Source: Clostridia bacterium (GTDB lineage Bacteria > Bacillota_A > Clostridia > Oscillospirales > CAG-272). Taken from it: a stretch of DNA of 39,072 nucleotides. The notes under the pieces were generated by a model. That model was not told the origin of the DNA and searched no databases. It worked only from the letters and a program-made list of their open reading frames with translations. The translations under genes and the position numbers were made by a program. The stretch is taken from positions 1 through 39,072 of the forward strand of contig JAFTRQ010000204.1 in assembly GCA_017462125.1 (NCBI GenBank). Direction: 5' to 3'. Positions 8,343-16,118 of the stretch are shown here, one piece after another; position 1 is the stretch's first letter, and each line of letters begins with the position of its first letter.

Positions 8343-9379
8343 CTTGCAAACACCTCCGCGATACTCTTGGATTTGATAAATTCGCTGACCAGATCGGACA
8401 GAGCCTGCGCATCCTCAAGAGACAAAAGCTCCTTTGCGGTATGCATATTACGCAGGGGCAGACTGCAGAGCACCGTGGGAATACCGTCTCTGACGGTTCC
8501 CGTGGCGTTGGCATCGGTTCCCGTGCTTCCGGGAGATGCGCGAAGCGTATATTTGATGCCCTTCTCTTCGCAAAGCTTTACTGTCATTTTCGTCAGCTTT
8601 CTATTTGTAACGGGAGAGACGTCTATAGAAACACCCGTACCCACCGCGGTCCACTTCATACCCGTCATTTCGGGGATCCAGGAGTTTGTCACGTCAAGAA
8701 CAAGTGCATAGTCGGGATCGATGCCGTAAGCCGCAGGGCCTGCGCCAACACAGCCGATCTCCTCTCTCGTCGCGAAAACAAAATAAACGTCAGCAACCAT
8801 ATCAAGGCTGTCGGTCTGCTTGATTCCATAGACCGCGCAAGCACCGCAGGCCTTATCGTCAAAGGCTTTTCCCACAAGCTTGCCGTTCATAAGCTCGGTA
8901 TATTCGCCCTTATAGCCTACCGCTGTGCCGAGAGGACAGATCTCCTCAAGCTCCGCCTTGGAATATCCCGTATCGATCAGAAGCTGATCGATGGTCTTGA
9001 GGCTGTCATCGCCCCACTTGCGCATGCTTTCGGCAGTAGTGGCAACGATTCCCGTAATCGTCTCCTTACCGTAGATCACCACCTCGCTTGAGGGCAACAG
9101 GCGGGTATCCACGCCGCCCACGTTGGTAACGGTCAGGAATCCGCCCTCCTTGATCCCCGTGACCATCATACCGATCTCGTCAAAGTGGCAGTCCACAAGG
9201 ATCCTAGGGGCATTTTCCTTTCCGCACCGCTTGACGAAAATATGATTGCCGATCCTATCGGTGTAGCTCTCGTCAAAATATTTACCGATCACGCTGCAAA
9301 GCGCGTCTGTGCTGTATCTCTCGTATCCCGTGACCGACATCAACTCGGAAAGAGAAACGATCAGTTCCTTTAAACTCAT
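8339..9379 (-). CDS. M42 family metallopeptidase, first of three
   Basis: A 346-residue M42 peptidase with a complete metal and catalytic set: H65 and D67 in CHFDE (Phe replacing the common Met), bridging D174 in KAFDDKACG, E206-E207 in REEIGCVGAG, D229 in LVLDVT, and H313 in LRNMHTAKE. STGTDANA (285-292) stands for the usual GGTDA region. AAAGGA precedes the start. The gene begins 39 nt downstream of murD and overlaps the second M42 gene by 4 nt, so all are probably read from the murD promoter. Three different M42 paralogues side by side suggest peptide trimming with split specificity or a hetero-oligomer. Confidence 0.93.
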   Translation of the reverse strand: MSLKELIVSLSELMSVTGYERYSTDALCSVIGKYFDESYTDRIGNHIFVKRCGKENAPRILVDCHFDEIGMMVTGIKEGGFLTVTNVGGVDTRLLPSSEVVIYGKETITGIVATTAESMRKWGDDSLKTIDQLLIDTGYSKAELEEICPLGTAVGYKGEYTELMNGKLVGKAFDDKACGACAVYGIKQTDSLDMVADVYFVFATREEIGCVGAGPAAYGIDPDYALVLDVTNSWIPEMTGMKWTAVGTGVSIDVSPVTNRKLTKMTVKLCEEKGIKYTLRASPGSTGTDANATGTVRDGIPTVLCSLPLRNMHTAKELLSLEDAQALSDLVSEFIKSKSIAEVFAR

Positions 9380-9418
9380 ATTTATGTATTCCTTTCTGAT
9401 ATTTCGTAGCCTCAGCTA

Positions 9419-10846
9419 TCAGAGCCCGTTTACGATCTCTTTGAAATAGTTTCCGCGCTCCGCAAAATCGCGGAAGCGGTCAAAGCTGGCGCAGGCGGGA
9501 GACAGCAGAACAGCGTCTCCGCTCTCCGCAAGAGCAGATGCCGACAGCACGGCGTCTTTAAACTCGGGAATATGCTTCACTACAAGACGCGCGGGATCGT
9601 ACAGGGGGCATTTTTCGATCTCCGTCAATATCTTGGATGCCGCCTCACCGGTGAGAACGACCGCCTTGGTTCTTGTGCAAAGATCCCTTGCAAGCCCATC
9701 GAAGGGAATGTTCTTGTCCGAGCCGCCGCAGATGATCACAGGGGCTTTGGGAAGCGCCGAAAGTGCCGCCGCAGTCCTTGTGGGGCTGGAATCGATGGAG
9801 CTGTTGTAATACGTGACTCCCCGATGCGTGCGCACAAGCTCAAGCCGATGCTCCACTCCTCCAAAGCTTGTCGCCACCTCACGCACCGTGTCGTTTGAAA
9901 CGAGACCGCGCGTCAATGCGATTGCCGCCATATAGTTTTCCACGTTGTGCCGTCCGGGAAGCAGGATATCCTTGCTTGTGAGCACCGCTTCTCTTTTTCC
10001 CTCGCCCTCAAAGAAGATCACACCGTCCTTTTCATAGATCGCATTGCAGTTCTCCTTGAAAAAGGGTACGATCTCGCCATAAGACGAGGCCTTGGACGAA
10101 AAATAAGTAACAGGCAGGTCGCTGTTCTTGGCGATCTCCCGTGTAACGGCATTTTCGGCGTTGGCAACCAGCATAGAGACAGGTGCGTGACGGCAGATAT
10201 TGCACTTTGCGCTGATGTATTCATCCATATCGGTATGCCAATTGAGGTGATTGGGTGTGATATTGGTGATCACCGCTCTTGACGGCGACAGCGTCATAGT
10301 CTGCAGTTGAAAGCTTGAGAGCTCTACCACGGCAACGTCCTCTGCGGTCATTTTTCCCACAAGGGGCAACAGCGGCGCACCGATATTGCCTCCGATATAC
10401 GCCTTACCCGATCCGCGCTTTCTCATTTCGGTCTCAAGCAAAAGGTGGGTGACCGTAGTTGTAGTGGTCTTTCCGTCCGAGCCCGTGATACCGAGGACCG
10501 GACAGGGACAGACCTCAAGGAAGAGCTCCATCTCACTCGTCAGCACCGCGCCTCCCTTCACCGCCTCTGCGATCTGTGGCAGATCGTGACGGATCGCAGG
10601 TGTACGGAAGATATAATCTCCGCGAAGCTCTGCAAGATACTGCTCTCCCAAAGTGAATACTGCTCCCCGCGAAGCAAAGCTGACAGCCTCGCTGTCAAGC
10701 AGAAGCTTTTCGTTGCGATCCCGCACGGTTACCTGCGCCCCGGCCTGCAAAAGCATATCTACCAAAGGCTTATTGGACCTGGCAAAGCCCAACACGTTGC
10801 ATTTTTTATTTTTAAACTTCTTGATTAAATATTCATTGACCGTCAA
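9419..10846 (-). CDS. murD: UDP-N-acetylmuramoylalanine--D-glutamate ligase
   Basis: A 475-residue Mur ligase that adds D-glutamate to UDP-MurNAc-L-Ala in the cytoplasmic stage of peptidoglycan synthesis. An N-terminal Rossmann-like domain is followed by the P-loop GSDGKTTTT (about 122-130), then NITPNHLNWH, GRHNVENYMAA, GGVEHRLE and the MurD-type signature YYNSSIDSSPTRT. I choose the TTG at 10846: GGAGG sits 5 nt upstream, the MTVNEYLIKKF start fits the family, and a longer reading frame would run through the promoter at 10881-10909. It heads a minus-strand run with the M42 genes. Other mur genes are not adjacent; murC is about 13 kb away in this window. Confidence 0.92.
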   Translation of the reverse strand: MTVNEYLIKKFKNKKCNVLGFARSNKPLVDMLLQAGAQVTVRDRNEKLLLDSEAVSFASRGAVFTLGEQYLAELRGDYIFRTPAIRHDLPQIAEAVKGGAVLTSEMELFLEVCPCPVLGITGSDGKTTTTTVTHLLLETEMRKRGSGKAYIGGNIGAPLLPLVGKMTAEDVAVVELSSFQLQTMTLSPSRAVITNITPNHLNWHTDMDEYISAKCNICRHAPVSMLVANAENAVTREIAKNSDLPVTYFSSKASSYGEIVPFFKENCNAIYEKDGVIFFEGEGKREAVLTSKDILLPGRHNVENYMAAIALTRGLVSNDTVREVATSFGGVEHRLELVRTHRGVTYYNSSIDSSPTRTAAALSALPKAPVIICGGSDKNIPFDGLARDLCTRTKAVVLTGEAASKILTEIEKCPLYDPARLVVKHIPEFKDAVLSASALAESGDAVLLSPACASFDRFRDFAERGNYFKEIVNGL

Positions 10847-10880
10847 AATGACCTCCGGGCGAAATTTTTCGCTATTATAT

Positions 10881-10909
10881 ATTATATAATATTTATGTAT
10901 TTCTTGCAA
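10881..10909 (-). promoter_or_regulatory. Sigma-A promoter of murD and the M42 run
   Basis: On the minus strand there is TTGCAA (10909-10904), a 17-bp spacer, then TATAAT (10886-10881). The predicted start of transcription is about 28 nt before the TTG start codon of murD. Confidence 0.75.
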
Positions 10910-10981
10910 GTAGATTTCGCGCAAAATCTAAAATTTTTTGTAAACAAACACAAAAATCGACAAAAAATGCGAAAACTGCTC

Positions 10982-11010
10982 TTTTCAAAAGTGAAAAAGT
11001 GTGCTATAAT
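10982..11010 (+). promoter_or_regulatory. Probable promoter of the small membrane protein gene
   Basis: TTTTCA (10982-10987), a 17-bp spacer and a perfect TATAAT (11005-11010) precede the gene at 11042, with AGGAGG between. The -35 is weak but the -10 is perfect. Confidence 0.6.
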
Positions 11011-11041
11011 TATATAAATTAATATGTTCAGGAGGAAAGCT

Positions 11042-11473
11042 ATGAAAATAAGGACCTTCCGTCGTTTTCAGATAATGGCTTCAGTCGTATATCTGGTAGC
11101 GATCGTATTGACTCTGCTCTTTCTGAATCTTTCCTACCACAATTGGAAAAAGCTTGACACCGATCCTCTGCTCTTCGCCTTCGGCTTTTTAGCGGTCAGC
11201 TTGATGTATTTCCCCTTTTTGGTGTCCGCTCTGTCAGCGCTCCAACTTCATATCACCCACATTCAATACGGAGAGCTCTACACGGTGCCGATGAAAGCAT
11301 TAAAGGCGACAGCACTCGTTCTCCTTATCACCTGCAGCGTGTCAAACCTGATTGCTATTACCGTTGACAGCGGAATGCTTATCTCCACCGCCTCTACGGT
11401 TGCGGCAGCGCTGCTTATCGTCACCGACACTCTTGTCTGCGCAATAAAAAAGCGCGCGCTTCCCAAAGACTGA
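11042..11473 (+). CDS. Small four-helix membrane protein, function unknown
   Basis: A 143-residue protein with four hydrophobic segments, roughly 12-32, 45-68, 88-110 and 112-132, and basic ends (MKIRTFRRF at the start, IKKRALPKD at the end). I recognise no family. The start is the ATG at 11042, after AGGAGG with a 6-nt spacer; an upstream in-frame ATG at 11024 lacks a site. It lies 42 nt upstream of the topoisomerase gene in the same direction, so they may be cotranscribed, but that gene has its own good ribosome binding site and no functional link is evident. Confidence 0.7.
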   Translation: MKIRTFRRFQIMASVVYLVAIVLTLLFLNLSYHNWKKLDTDPLLFAFGFLAVSLMYFPFLVSALSALQLHITHIQYGELYTVPMKALKATALVLLITCSVSNLIAITVDSGMLISTASTVAAALLIVTDTLVCAIKKRALPKD

Positions 11474-11515
11474 CTAAAACGACATTTTTACATAGATTTT
11501 TGAAAGGAAACCAAC

Positions 11516-13528
11516 ATGGCTCAAGATAACAAAACGAACGCCACACAACACTATAACGACCAAAGCATCCGTGCCCTGAAGGGCGCAGACCGTGTGCGTA
11601 AGCGCCCCGCGGTCATTTTCGGATCCGACGGTCTGGAGGGCTGTGAGCACTCCTATTTCGAGATCCTCTCCAACTCGGTAGACGAGGCGAGAGAGGGTCA
11701 CGGAAACGTGATCCTCACGATCCTCCACCCCGACCACAGCATCACCGTGGACGACCACGGACGCGGTGTTCCCTTGGGCTACAACGAAAAGGAACAGAGA
11801 TGGAACTGGGATCTGATTTACTGTGAGCTTTACGCAGGAGGTAAATACGATAACAACAACGGCAGCTCCGCCTACGAATATTCTCTCGGCCTCAACGGTC
11901 TCGGTGCCTGCGCGACACAGTACTCCTCCGAGTTTATGGACGTCTATTCCTACGACGGCAAGTTCGAGCGACACATCGCCTTCAAAAAGGGTGAGCCCGT
12001 AACCGGTCAGCTTGAGGAAAGAGAGCTTGACAGAAAAGAAAAAAGAACGGGTACGGTCATTCATTGGCGACCCGACACCGAGGTCTTTACAGACATCAAT
12101 ATCTCCCCCGAGCATATCAGCGACATTCTTCACCGTCAGGCGGTGGTTACCGCAGGTGTGACCTTCGTCTTCCAATACACCGACGAGAACGGCGAGACAG
12201 TCGAAAATAAATATTTTTATGAAAACGGCATCTCCGACTACATCAAGGAGATCGTGGGCGAGAGCGCACAGACCGAGCCCGTGCTCTGGCATCTTGAGGC
12301 ACAGGGACGCGACCGCGAGGACCTGGACGATTACAAGCTGAAGGCAGATATCTCCTTCTGCATCTCCAACGCCACCAGCCGACTCGAATACTACCATTGC
12401 GCAAGCTATCTTGAATACGGCGGATCTCCCGACCGTGCGGTTAAGAGCGCATTTACCTTCGCACTTGACAAATACATCAAAAACGCGGGTAAATATCTGA
12501 AGAACGAGAACACAAGGATCACCTTTGCCGACGTGGCGGATTGCTTGGTTCTTATCAGCAACAGTATCTCCACGATGACGTCTTACGAAAACCAGACCAA
12601 GAAGGCGATCAACAACACCTTCATCTACGAGGCTATGAATGAGTTCCTCCGTCAGCATTTGGAGATCTACTTCATCGAGCATCCCGTAGAAGCCGAGATC
12701 ATGGCAAATCAGGTGCTTGTCAACAAGAGAAGCCGTGAGTCCGCAGAAAAGGAGAGGCTGAACGTCAAGAAAAAGCTGACGGGCACTATTGATATCGCAA
12801 ACCGCGTAGAAAAGTTCGTCAACTGCCGCTCCAAGGATCCTTCGATCCGTGAGCTCTACATCGTAGAGGGCGACTCGGCTCTGGGCTCCTGTAAAATGGG
12901 ACGAAACTCGGAATTTCAGGCGATCATTCCCGTCAGAGGTAAGACCTTGAACTGTCTGAAGGCTGACTATGACAGAATTTTCAAGAGCGAGATCATCACC
13001 GATCTTCTCAAGGTCATTGGTTGCGGCGTCGAGATCGAGAGCAAGAAGAAGGGCGACATTCTTCCCTTCGATCTTGACTCTCTCCGCTGGTCCAAGATCA
13101 TCATCTGTACCGATGCCGACGAGGACGGTTTCCAGATCAGAACCCTGCTTCTGACTATGTTCTACCGTCTGCTTCCCACGCTTCTGAAGGAGCAGAGAGT
13201 CTTTATCGCGGAAACGCCCCTTTTTGAGATCACCACAAAGGATAAGACCTACTTCGCCTTCGACGAATTCGAAAAAGCCGACATTCTCAAGGAGATCGGA
13301 AGTAAAAAATACACGCTTCAGCGCTCCAAGGGTCTTGGTGAGAACGATGCGGATATGATGTGGGAGACCACTATGAATCCCGCTACCCGCCGTCTGATCG
13401 CCGTTACTCCCGCCGACGCGAAAAAGACCGAGGAGATCTTTGATACCCTTCTCGGAGATAATCTTCCCGCAAGAAAGGCTTTCATCGCCGCTCACGGTAA
13501 GGAATATATGAAAGACGTGGATGCGTAA
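11516..13528 (+). CDS. Divergent type IIA topoisomerase B subunit (GyrB/ParE-like), no A subunit nearby
   Basis: A 670-residue ATPase/TOPRIM subunit. GHKL ATPase motifs: EILSNSVDEAREG (49-61, with E49, N53, D56), DDHGRG (79-84), LNGLGA (126-131), RTGTV (177-181). The transducer has the QTK loop (360-362). TOPRIM motifs: YIVEGDSALGS (448-458), VRGKTLN (473-479), TDADEDG (532-538), QRSKGLGE (602-609). The catalytic set is present, but signature stretches differ from housekeeping GyrB: KRPAVIFGSDG for RKRPGMYIGST, CRSKD for the usual NSRDP-type stretch, TDADEDGFQI for TDAD.DG.HI. This fits an extra GyrB-like paralogue. No gyrA/parC-like gene follows; a terminator comes at once. Strong AAAGGA site at the start. 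Confidence 0.9.
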   Translation: MAQDNKTNATQHYNDQSIRALKGADRVRKRPAVIFGSDGLEGCEHSYFEILSNSVDEAREGHGNVILTILHPDHSITVDDHGRGVPLGYNEKEQRWNWDLIYCELYAGGKYDNNNGSSAYEYSLGLNGLGACATQYSSEFMDVYSYDGKFERHIAFKKGEPVTGQLEERELDRKEKRTGTVIHWRPDTEVFTDINISPEHISDILHRQAVVTAGVTFVFQYTDENGETVENKYFYENGISDYIKEIVGESAQTEPVLWHLEAQGRDREDLDDYKLKADISFCISNATSRLEYYHCASYLEYGGSPDRAVKSAFTFALDKYIKNAGKYLKNENTRITFADVADCLVLISNSISTMTSYENQTKKAINNTFIYEAMNEFLRQHLEIYFIEHPVEAEIMANQVLVNKRSRESAEKERLNVKKKLTGTIDIANRVEKFVNCRSKDPSIRELYIVEGDSALGSCKMGRNSEFQAIIPVRGKTLNCLKADYDRIFKSEIITDLLKVIGCGVEIESKKKGDILPFDLDSLRWSKIIICTDADEDGFQIRTLLLTMFYRLLPTLLKEQRVFIAETPLFEITTKDKTYFAFDEFEKADILKEIGSKKYTLQRSKGLGENDADMMWETTMNPATRRLIAVTPADAKKTEEIFDTLLGDNLPARKAFIAAHGKEYMKDVDA

Positions 13529-13548
13529 AGGGCGGATTTCCGTCCTTT
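13527..13548 (+). terminator. Terminator of the topoisomerase B gene
   Basis: AAAGGGCGGA pairs with TCCGTCCTTT (one G-U), starting inside the stop codon, followed by ATTTG. It ends the transcript with no room for a cotranscribed A subunit. Confidence 0.6.
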
Positions 13549-13577
13549 ATTTGAATACAATATCAGACTTGCAATGA

Positions 13578-13837
13578 TTCATTATAATTCGATTTAAGGA
13601 AGTAAAAATTACCGATACGCATTTAACAATACAATACTTTATTACAAAAAAACAATAGAATTGTCTCAAATCAGCGATTACAAATGTTCGGTATATCAAA
13701 AACGCCCGTTACGCTGTTATCAATTTGTGCTTTTTTACGGCAAGAACAAAGCAACATTGACCACATATAAAAAAGATGAATTAATATCCATTTTAGAAAG
13801 CATTGCAAAATGTAATCCCGGAGGTAAACCCGAATGA
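13578..13837 (+). pseudogene. Broken PH-like domain gene with a frameshift in an A7 tract
   Basis: Two overlapping frames read like one protein. Frame 1 (from 13578) gives FKEVKITDTHLTIQYFI and stops at TAG 13656-13658. Frame 2 continues with KKTIELSQISDYKCSVYQ and, further on, FVLFYGKNKATLTTY and DELISILESIAK, ending at TGA 13835-13837. Together they resemble a bacterial PH-like domain (strand, strand, basic loop, final helix). The switch falls in A7 (13646-13652), read in frame 1 as A-AAA-AAA, a slippery heptamer; a -1 shift there restores frame 2 exactly. The stop overlaps the next gene's ATG as ATGA, showing the frame was translated. No ATG and no N-terminal membrane part is found, so decay is likelier than programmed frameshifting. 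Confidence 0.65.
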
Positions 13838-14427
13838 CAAAAAGACGTTTCGGTAGATTTCAATTCAAAGACTATTGGTCATCATGGGTCGGAATATCGA
13901 TACTGTGTTTTATCAGCATAACAGGCCTTTGTCTCAAAATGAATCCGTTTATATCCTCTTTTCCAATCATTCTTTCTCTTATTTGGATTCTTATCATTCT
14001 GTTTCCCTATCGTGAATGCTTTCAAATCGATGGCAGTGTGATTTCCGTTACTAAGGGACGAGAACTGCGACAGATCGAAATAACTGAAAATACCACTTTA
14101 GTTATTTCTTATACCTATCCCCATGCATTATATGGACTCAAATCCCTCAACATTTTGAAAAACAAGTATTCCTTGTCATTTGTTTCCGATTCATCTGTTG
14201 ATGATATATTGGGTCGACTACATAAATCGTACCCCATCATATATACAAACAGCAACATCGAATCTGCATTTAATTATCAATTTCTATATAGCTTTGTATG
14301 CGATCAAGCCACATTAGATCAGATCCTGAACAACGGGTCGTATACGCTGATCATCCCCGAATCGCTCAAGAATCACTTTACTGTAAACTCCAACTCGGTA
14401 ACAAAATATATAGACATCGGTTATTAA
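13834..14427 (+). CDS. Hypothetical membrane-anchored protein
   Basis: A 197-residue protein with two N-terminal hydrophobic segments (about 17-33 and 38-54) and a soluble domain rich in beta strands and polar residues. I do not recognise the family; the layout (two helices, then a compact domain) recalls membrane-anchored PH-like proteins, as does the broken gene it overlaps. GGAGG lies 9 nt before the ATG. Both this gene and its upstream partner are clearly more AT-rich than the surrounding housekeeping genes, with codons such as ATA, TTA and AAT frequent, which suggests acquisition or relaxed selection. A strong terminator follows. Confidence 0.7.
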   Translation: MTKRRFGRFQFKDYWSSWVGISILCFISITGLCLKMNPFISSFPIILSLIWILIILFPYRECFQIDGSVISVTKGRELRQIEITENTTLVISYTYPHALYGLKSLNILKNKYSLSFVSDSSVDDILGRLHKSYPIIYTNSNIESAFNYQFLYSFVCDQATLDQILNNGSYTLIIPESLKNHFTVNSNSVTKYIDIGY

Positions 14428-14430
14428 ACG

Positions 14431-14460
14431 AAAAAGCCTTCTCGTTGAGAAAGGCTTTTT
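14431..14460. terminator. Bidirectional terminator between convergent genes
   Basis: AAAAAGCCTT pairs with AAGGCTTTTT, with inner CTC/GAG pairing. It carries A and T tracts on both sides and lies between the hypothetical gene (plus) and the DeoR gene (minus). Confidence 0.9.
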
Positions 14461-14485
14461 CTATATATTGAAAAACAGTTTGCCA

Positions 14486-15262
14486 TCATTCATGTCCATA
14501 CATATATGCTCCGCCCTCGGTTTTAAGCAGCTTTAAGCCCTGCGTAGTGATCATACTTTCGGGCAAAGGAATATCTGTCACAATGTAGTCGACAGAAGAC
14601 AGCTGAAAAAGGCAAAACGGTGAGCATCGATCAAACTTTGTGGAATCACAAAGAAACACCGTTTTTTTACTGCGTGCAAGCATAGCGAGCCGCAACGAGG
14701 TCTCTTCCTCGGCATAATCCGAGATCATACCGTTTTCGTCAAGTGAGGAGGACGAGAAGAACATCAGATCGGCATAAAAGCCTGCTACGGTTCGCTCCGC
14801 AACGCTACCGGCAAACGCCAAAGATTCACCAACGAGCCTGCCGCCCGTTGAAAACACGCGGATATTCTGCTTTGCCAAGGCCTGACACATCAAAATTCCA
14901 TTTGTCACTACACTGACGTTGGCTGCTTCTTTGATATGCTCCGATAGGCAAAGTGCCGTACTTGAGGCGTCGGCAAAGATCATTTGATCGTTTTCGATAA
15001 GTTCGGCTGCCAGGCGCGCGATCCGCATTTTTTCCTTTACCCTTTTTCCTCTCCTGTAGGAAACGGGCGTATTGATCACGTCACCCGCAAGCATAGCTCC
15101 ACCGTGACTGCGACGCACAAGCCCCTCTTTTTCAAGCTGATCAAGGTCTCTGCGCACCGTAGGCTGGCTGGCGTACAGTCTCTCTCCAAGATCTCTGACC
15201 CCAACGAAGCCCTCGCTTTTTAGAATCTCCAATATTTCCTCATGACGTTTATTCTTACCCAT
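14486..15262 (-). CDS. DeoR/GlpR-family transcriptional repressor
   Basis: A 258-residue regulator. An N-terminal DeoR winged helix-turn-helix (about 1-60; the recognition region YASQPTVRRDLDQLEKEGLV is followed by RRSHGGA) is joined to a DeoRC sensor domain that usually binds a sugar phosphate or other phosphorylated metabolite. Sensor motifs include FADASSTA (95-102), VVTNG (118-122), TGG (138-140) and a late FLCDSTKFD (203-211). It is divergent from the HAD / glycerol-1-phosphate dehydrogenase / GDPD operon, and TGAGCG repeats lie in the shared promoter region. The likely role is repression of that operon, relieved by a phosphorylated intermediate such as a glycerol phosphate; the ligand is inference. 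Confidence 0.92.
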   Translation of the reverse strand: MGKNKRHEEILEILKSEGFVGVRDLGERLYASQPTVRRDLDQLEKEGLVRRSHGGAMLAGDVINTPVSYRRGKRVKEKMRIARLAAELIENDQMIFADASSTALCLSEHIKEAANVSVVTNGILMCQALAKQNIRVFSTGGRLVGESLAFAGSVAERTVAGFYADLMFFSSSSLDENGMISDYAEEETSLRLAMLARSKKTVFLCDSTKFDRCSPFCLFQLSSVDYIVTDIPLPESMITTQGLKLLKTEGGAYMYGHE

Positions 15263-15278
15263 AATCCACCTACACAGT

Positions 15279-15334
15279 TGAGCGATTTTTGAGCGTTTTC
15301 AAAATACAAGCCAAATATTGACAGATAACGCTCA
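15279..15334. promoter_or_regulatory. Candidate DeoR operator: TGAGCG repeats
   Basis: TGAGCG occurs at 15279 and again, as TGAGCGTT, at 15290-15297. The exact inverse AACGCTCA is at 15327-15334, inside the spacer of the divergent promoter. A repressor bound to the right-hand half-site would block RNA polymerase, and looping between half-sites 30 bp apart is possible. Confidence 0.55.
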
Positions 15335-15346
15335 CTCGTGTATAAT
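15318..15346 (+). promoter_or_regulatory. Consensus sigma-A promoter of the glycerol-phosphate operon
   Basis: TTGACA (15318-15323), a 17-bp spacer and TATAAT (15341-15346), a perfect consensus. Transcription would start near 15353, about 46 nt before the HAD gene. The spacer holds the AACGCTCA half-site, as expected for a promoter under tight repression. Confidence 0.9.
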
Positions 15347-15398
15347 TATATATGAAACCGATCCACTTGTCAACAACCAATCCAAAACGGAGAAAAAA

Positions 15399-16109
15399 AT
15401 GTTAAAACTGATTGCCTTTGATCTTGACGGAACGCTGACACAGCACAAAACACCGCTTGACGATAAAAACCGCGCGGCTCTCTGCCGTCTTGCAAAAAAA
15501 TATACCCTCGTTATGGTAGGCGCGGGACAATGCCGCCGCATTTTTAATCAAATGGGTGAGTTCCCCATTGATATTATCGGTAACTACGGTCTGCAATACT
15601 GCTCTTACGACCGCGAAAAGAAGAATATCGTTACCGTTCGCGACCTGACACTTCCCTGCGACCGTGAAAGCGTGGAAAAAAGAGTGACCCTTCTTCGCGA
15701 AAAGCACGGATTCACCTCTTTTGCCGGCGAAAGTGTAGAATTTCACCCCTCAGGATGTGTGACCTTTGCGATCCTTGGAACGAAAGCGGCACAGGCGGAT
15801 AAATTAGCCTTCGACCCCGACAGAAGCAAGCGACGCAAGATTTATAAAGAGGTCTGCGAGCTGTTCCCCGAGTACGTGGTGTTCGTGGGTGGCTCTTCCT
15901 CCTTCGATATGGCGCCCAAGCCCTACAACAAATATCACGCTCTCGACCTCTACTGTAAAGAAAAGGGCTTTTCCCACGATGAGGTTGTATTCGTTGGTGA
16001 CGACTATGGCTTGGGCGGCAACGACGAATCTGTCTATCTCTCGGATTTCGGCTTCATCAAGGTAGATAATTACACGAAATTTGAAGAATGCATCAAAGAA
16101 TTATTATAA
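15399..16109 (+). CDS. HAD superfamily phosphatase, class IIB, PMM-like
   Basis: A 236-residue HAD hydrolase. Motif I is FDLDGTLT with nucleophile D8 and acid/base D10; VGAGQ probably supplies the motif II region; KPYNKYHAL gives the motif III lysine; FVGDDYGLGGNDESV supplies motif IV acids. The GGND signature and SFDM.PK.YNK resemble eukaryotic-type phosphomannomutase/Cof-type IIB enzymes, so it could be a sugar- or polyol-phosphate phosphatase or a mutase. The start is the ATG with GGAG 8 nt upstream, just after the promoter at 15318-15346. It is the first gene of the operon and lies 9 nt before the glycerol-1-phosphate dehydrogenase. Its substrate is not evident. Confidence 0.88.
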   Translation: MLKLIAFDLDGTLTQHKTPLDDKNRAALCRLAKKYTLVMVGAGQCRRIFNQMGEFPIDIIGNYGLQYCSYDREKKNIVTVRDLTLPCDRESVEKRVTLLREKHGFTSFAGESVEFHPSGCVTFAILGTKAAQADKLAFDPDRSKRRKIYKEVCELFPEYVVFVGGSSSFDMAPKPYNKYHALDLYCKEKGFSHDEVVFVGDDYGLGGNDESVYLSDFGFIKVDNYTKFEECIKELL

Positions 16110-16118
16110 GGAGTAAAT

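Noticed and set aside
11474..13495. A 673-codon open frame antisense to the topoisomerase gene
   Set aside because: The plus frame has all GHKL and TOPRIM motifs and a strong ribosome site. The antisense frame is a codon-bias shadow with no recognisable domain.
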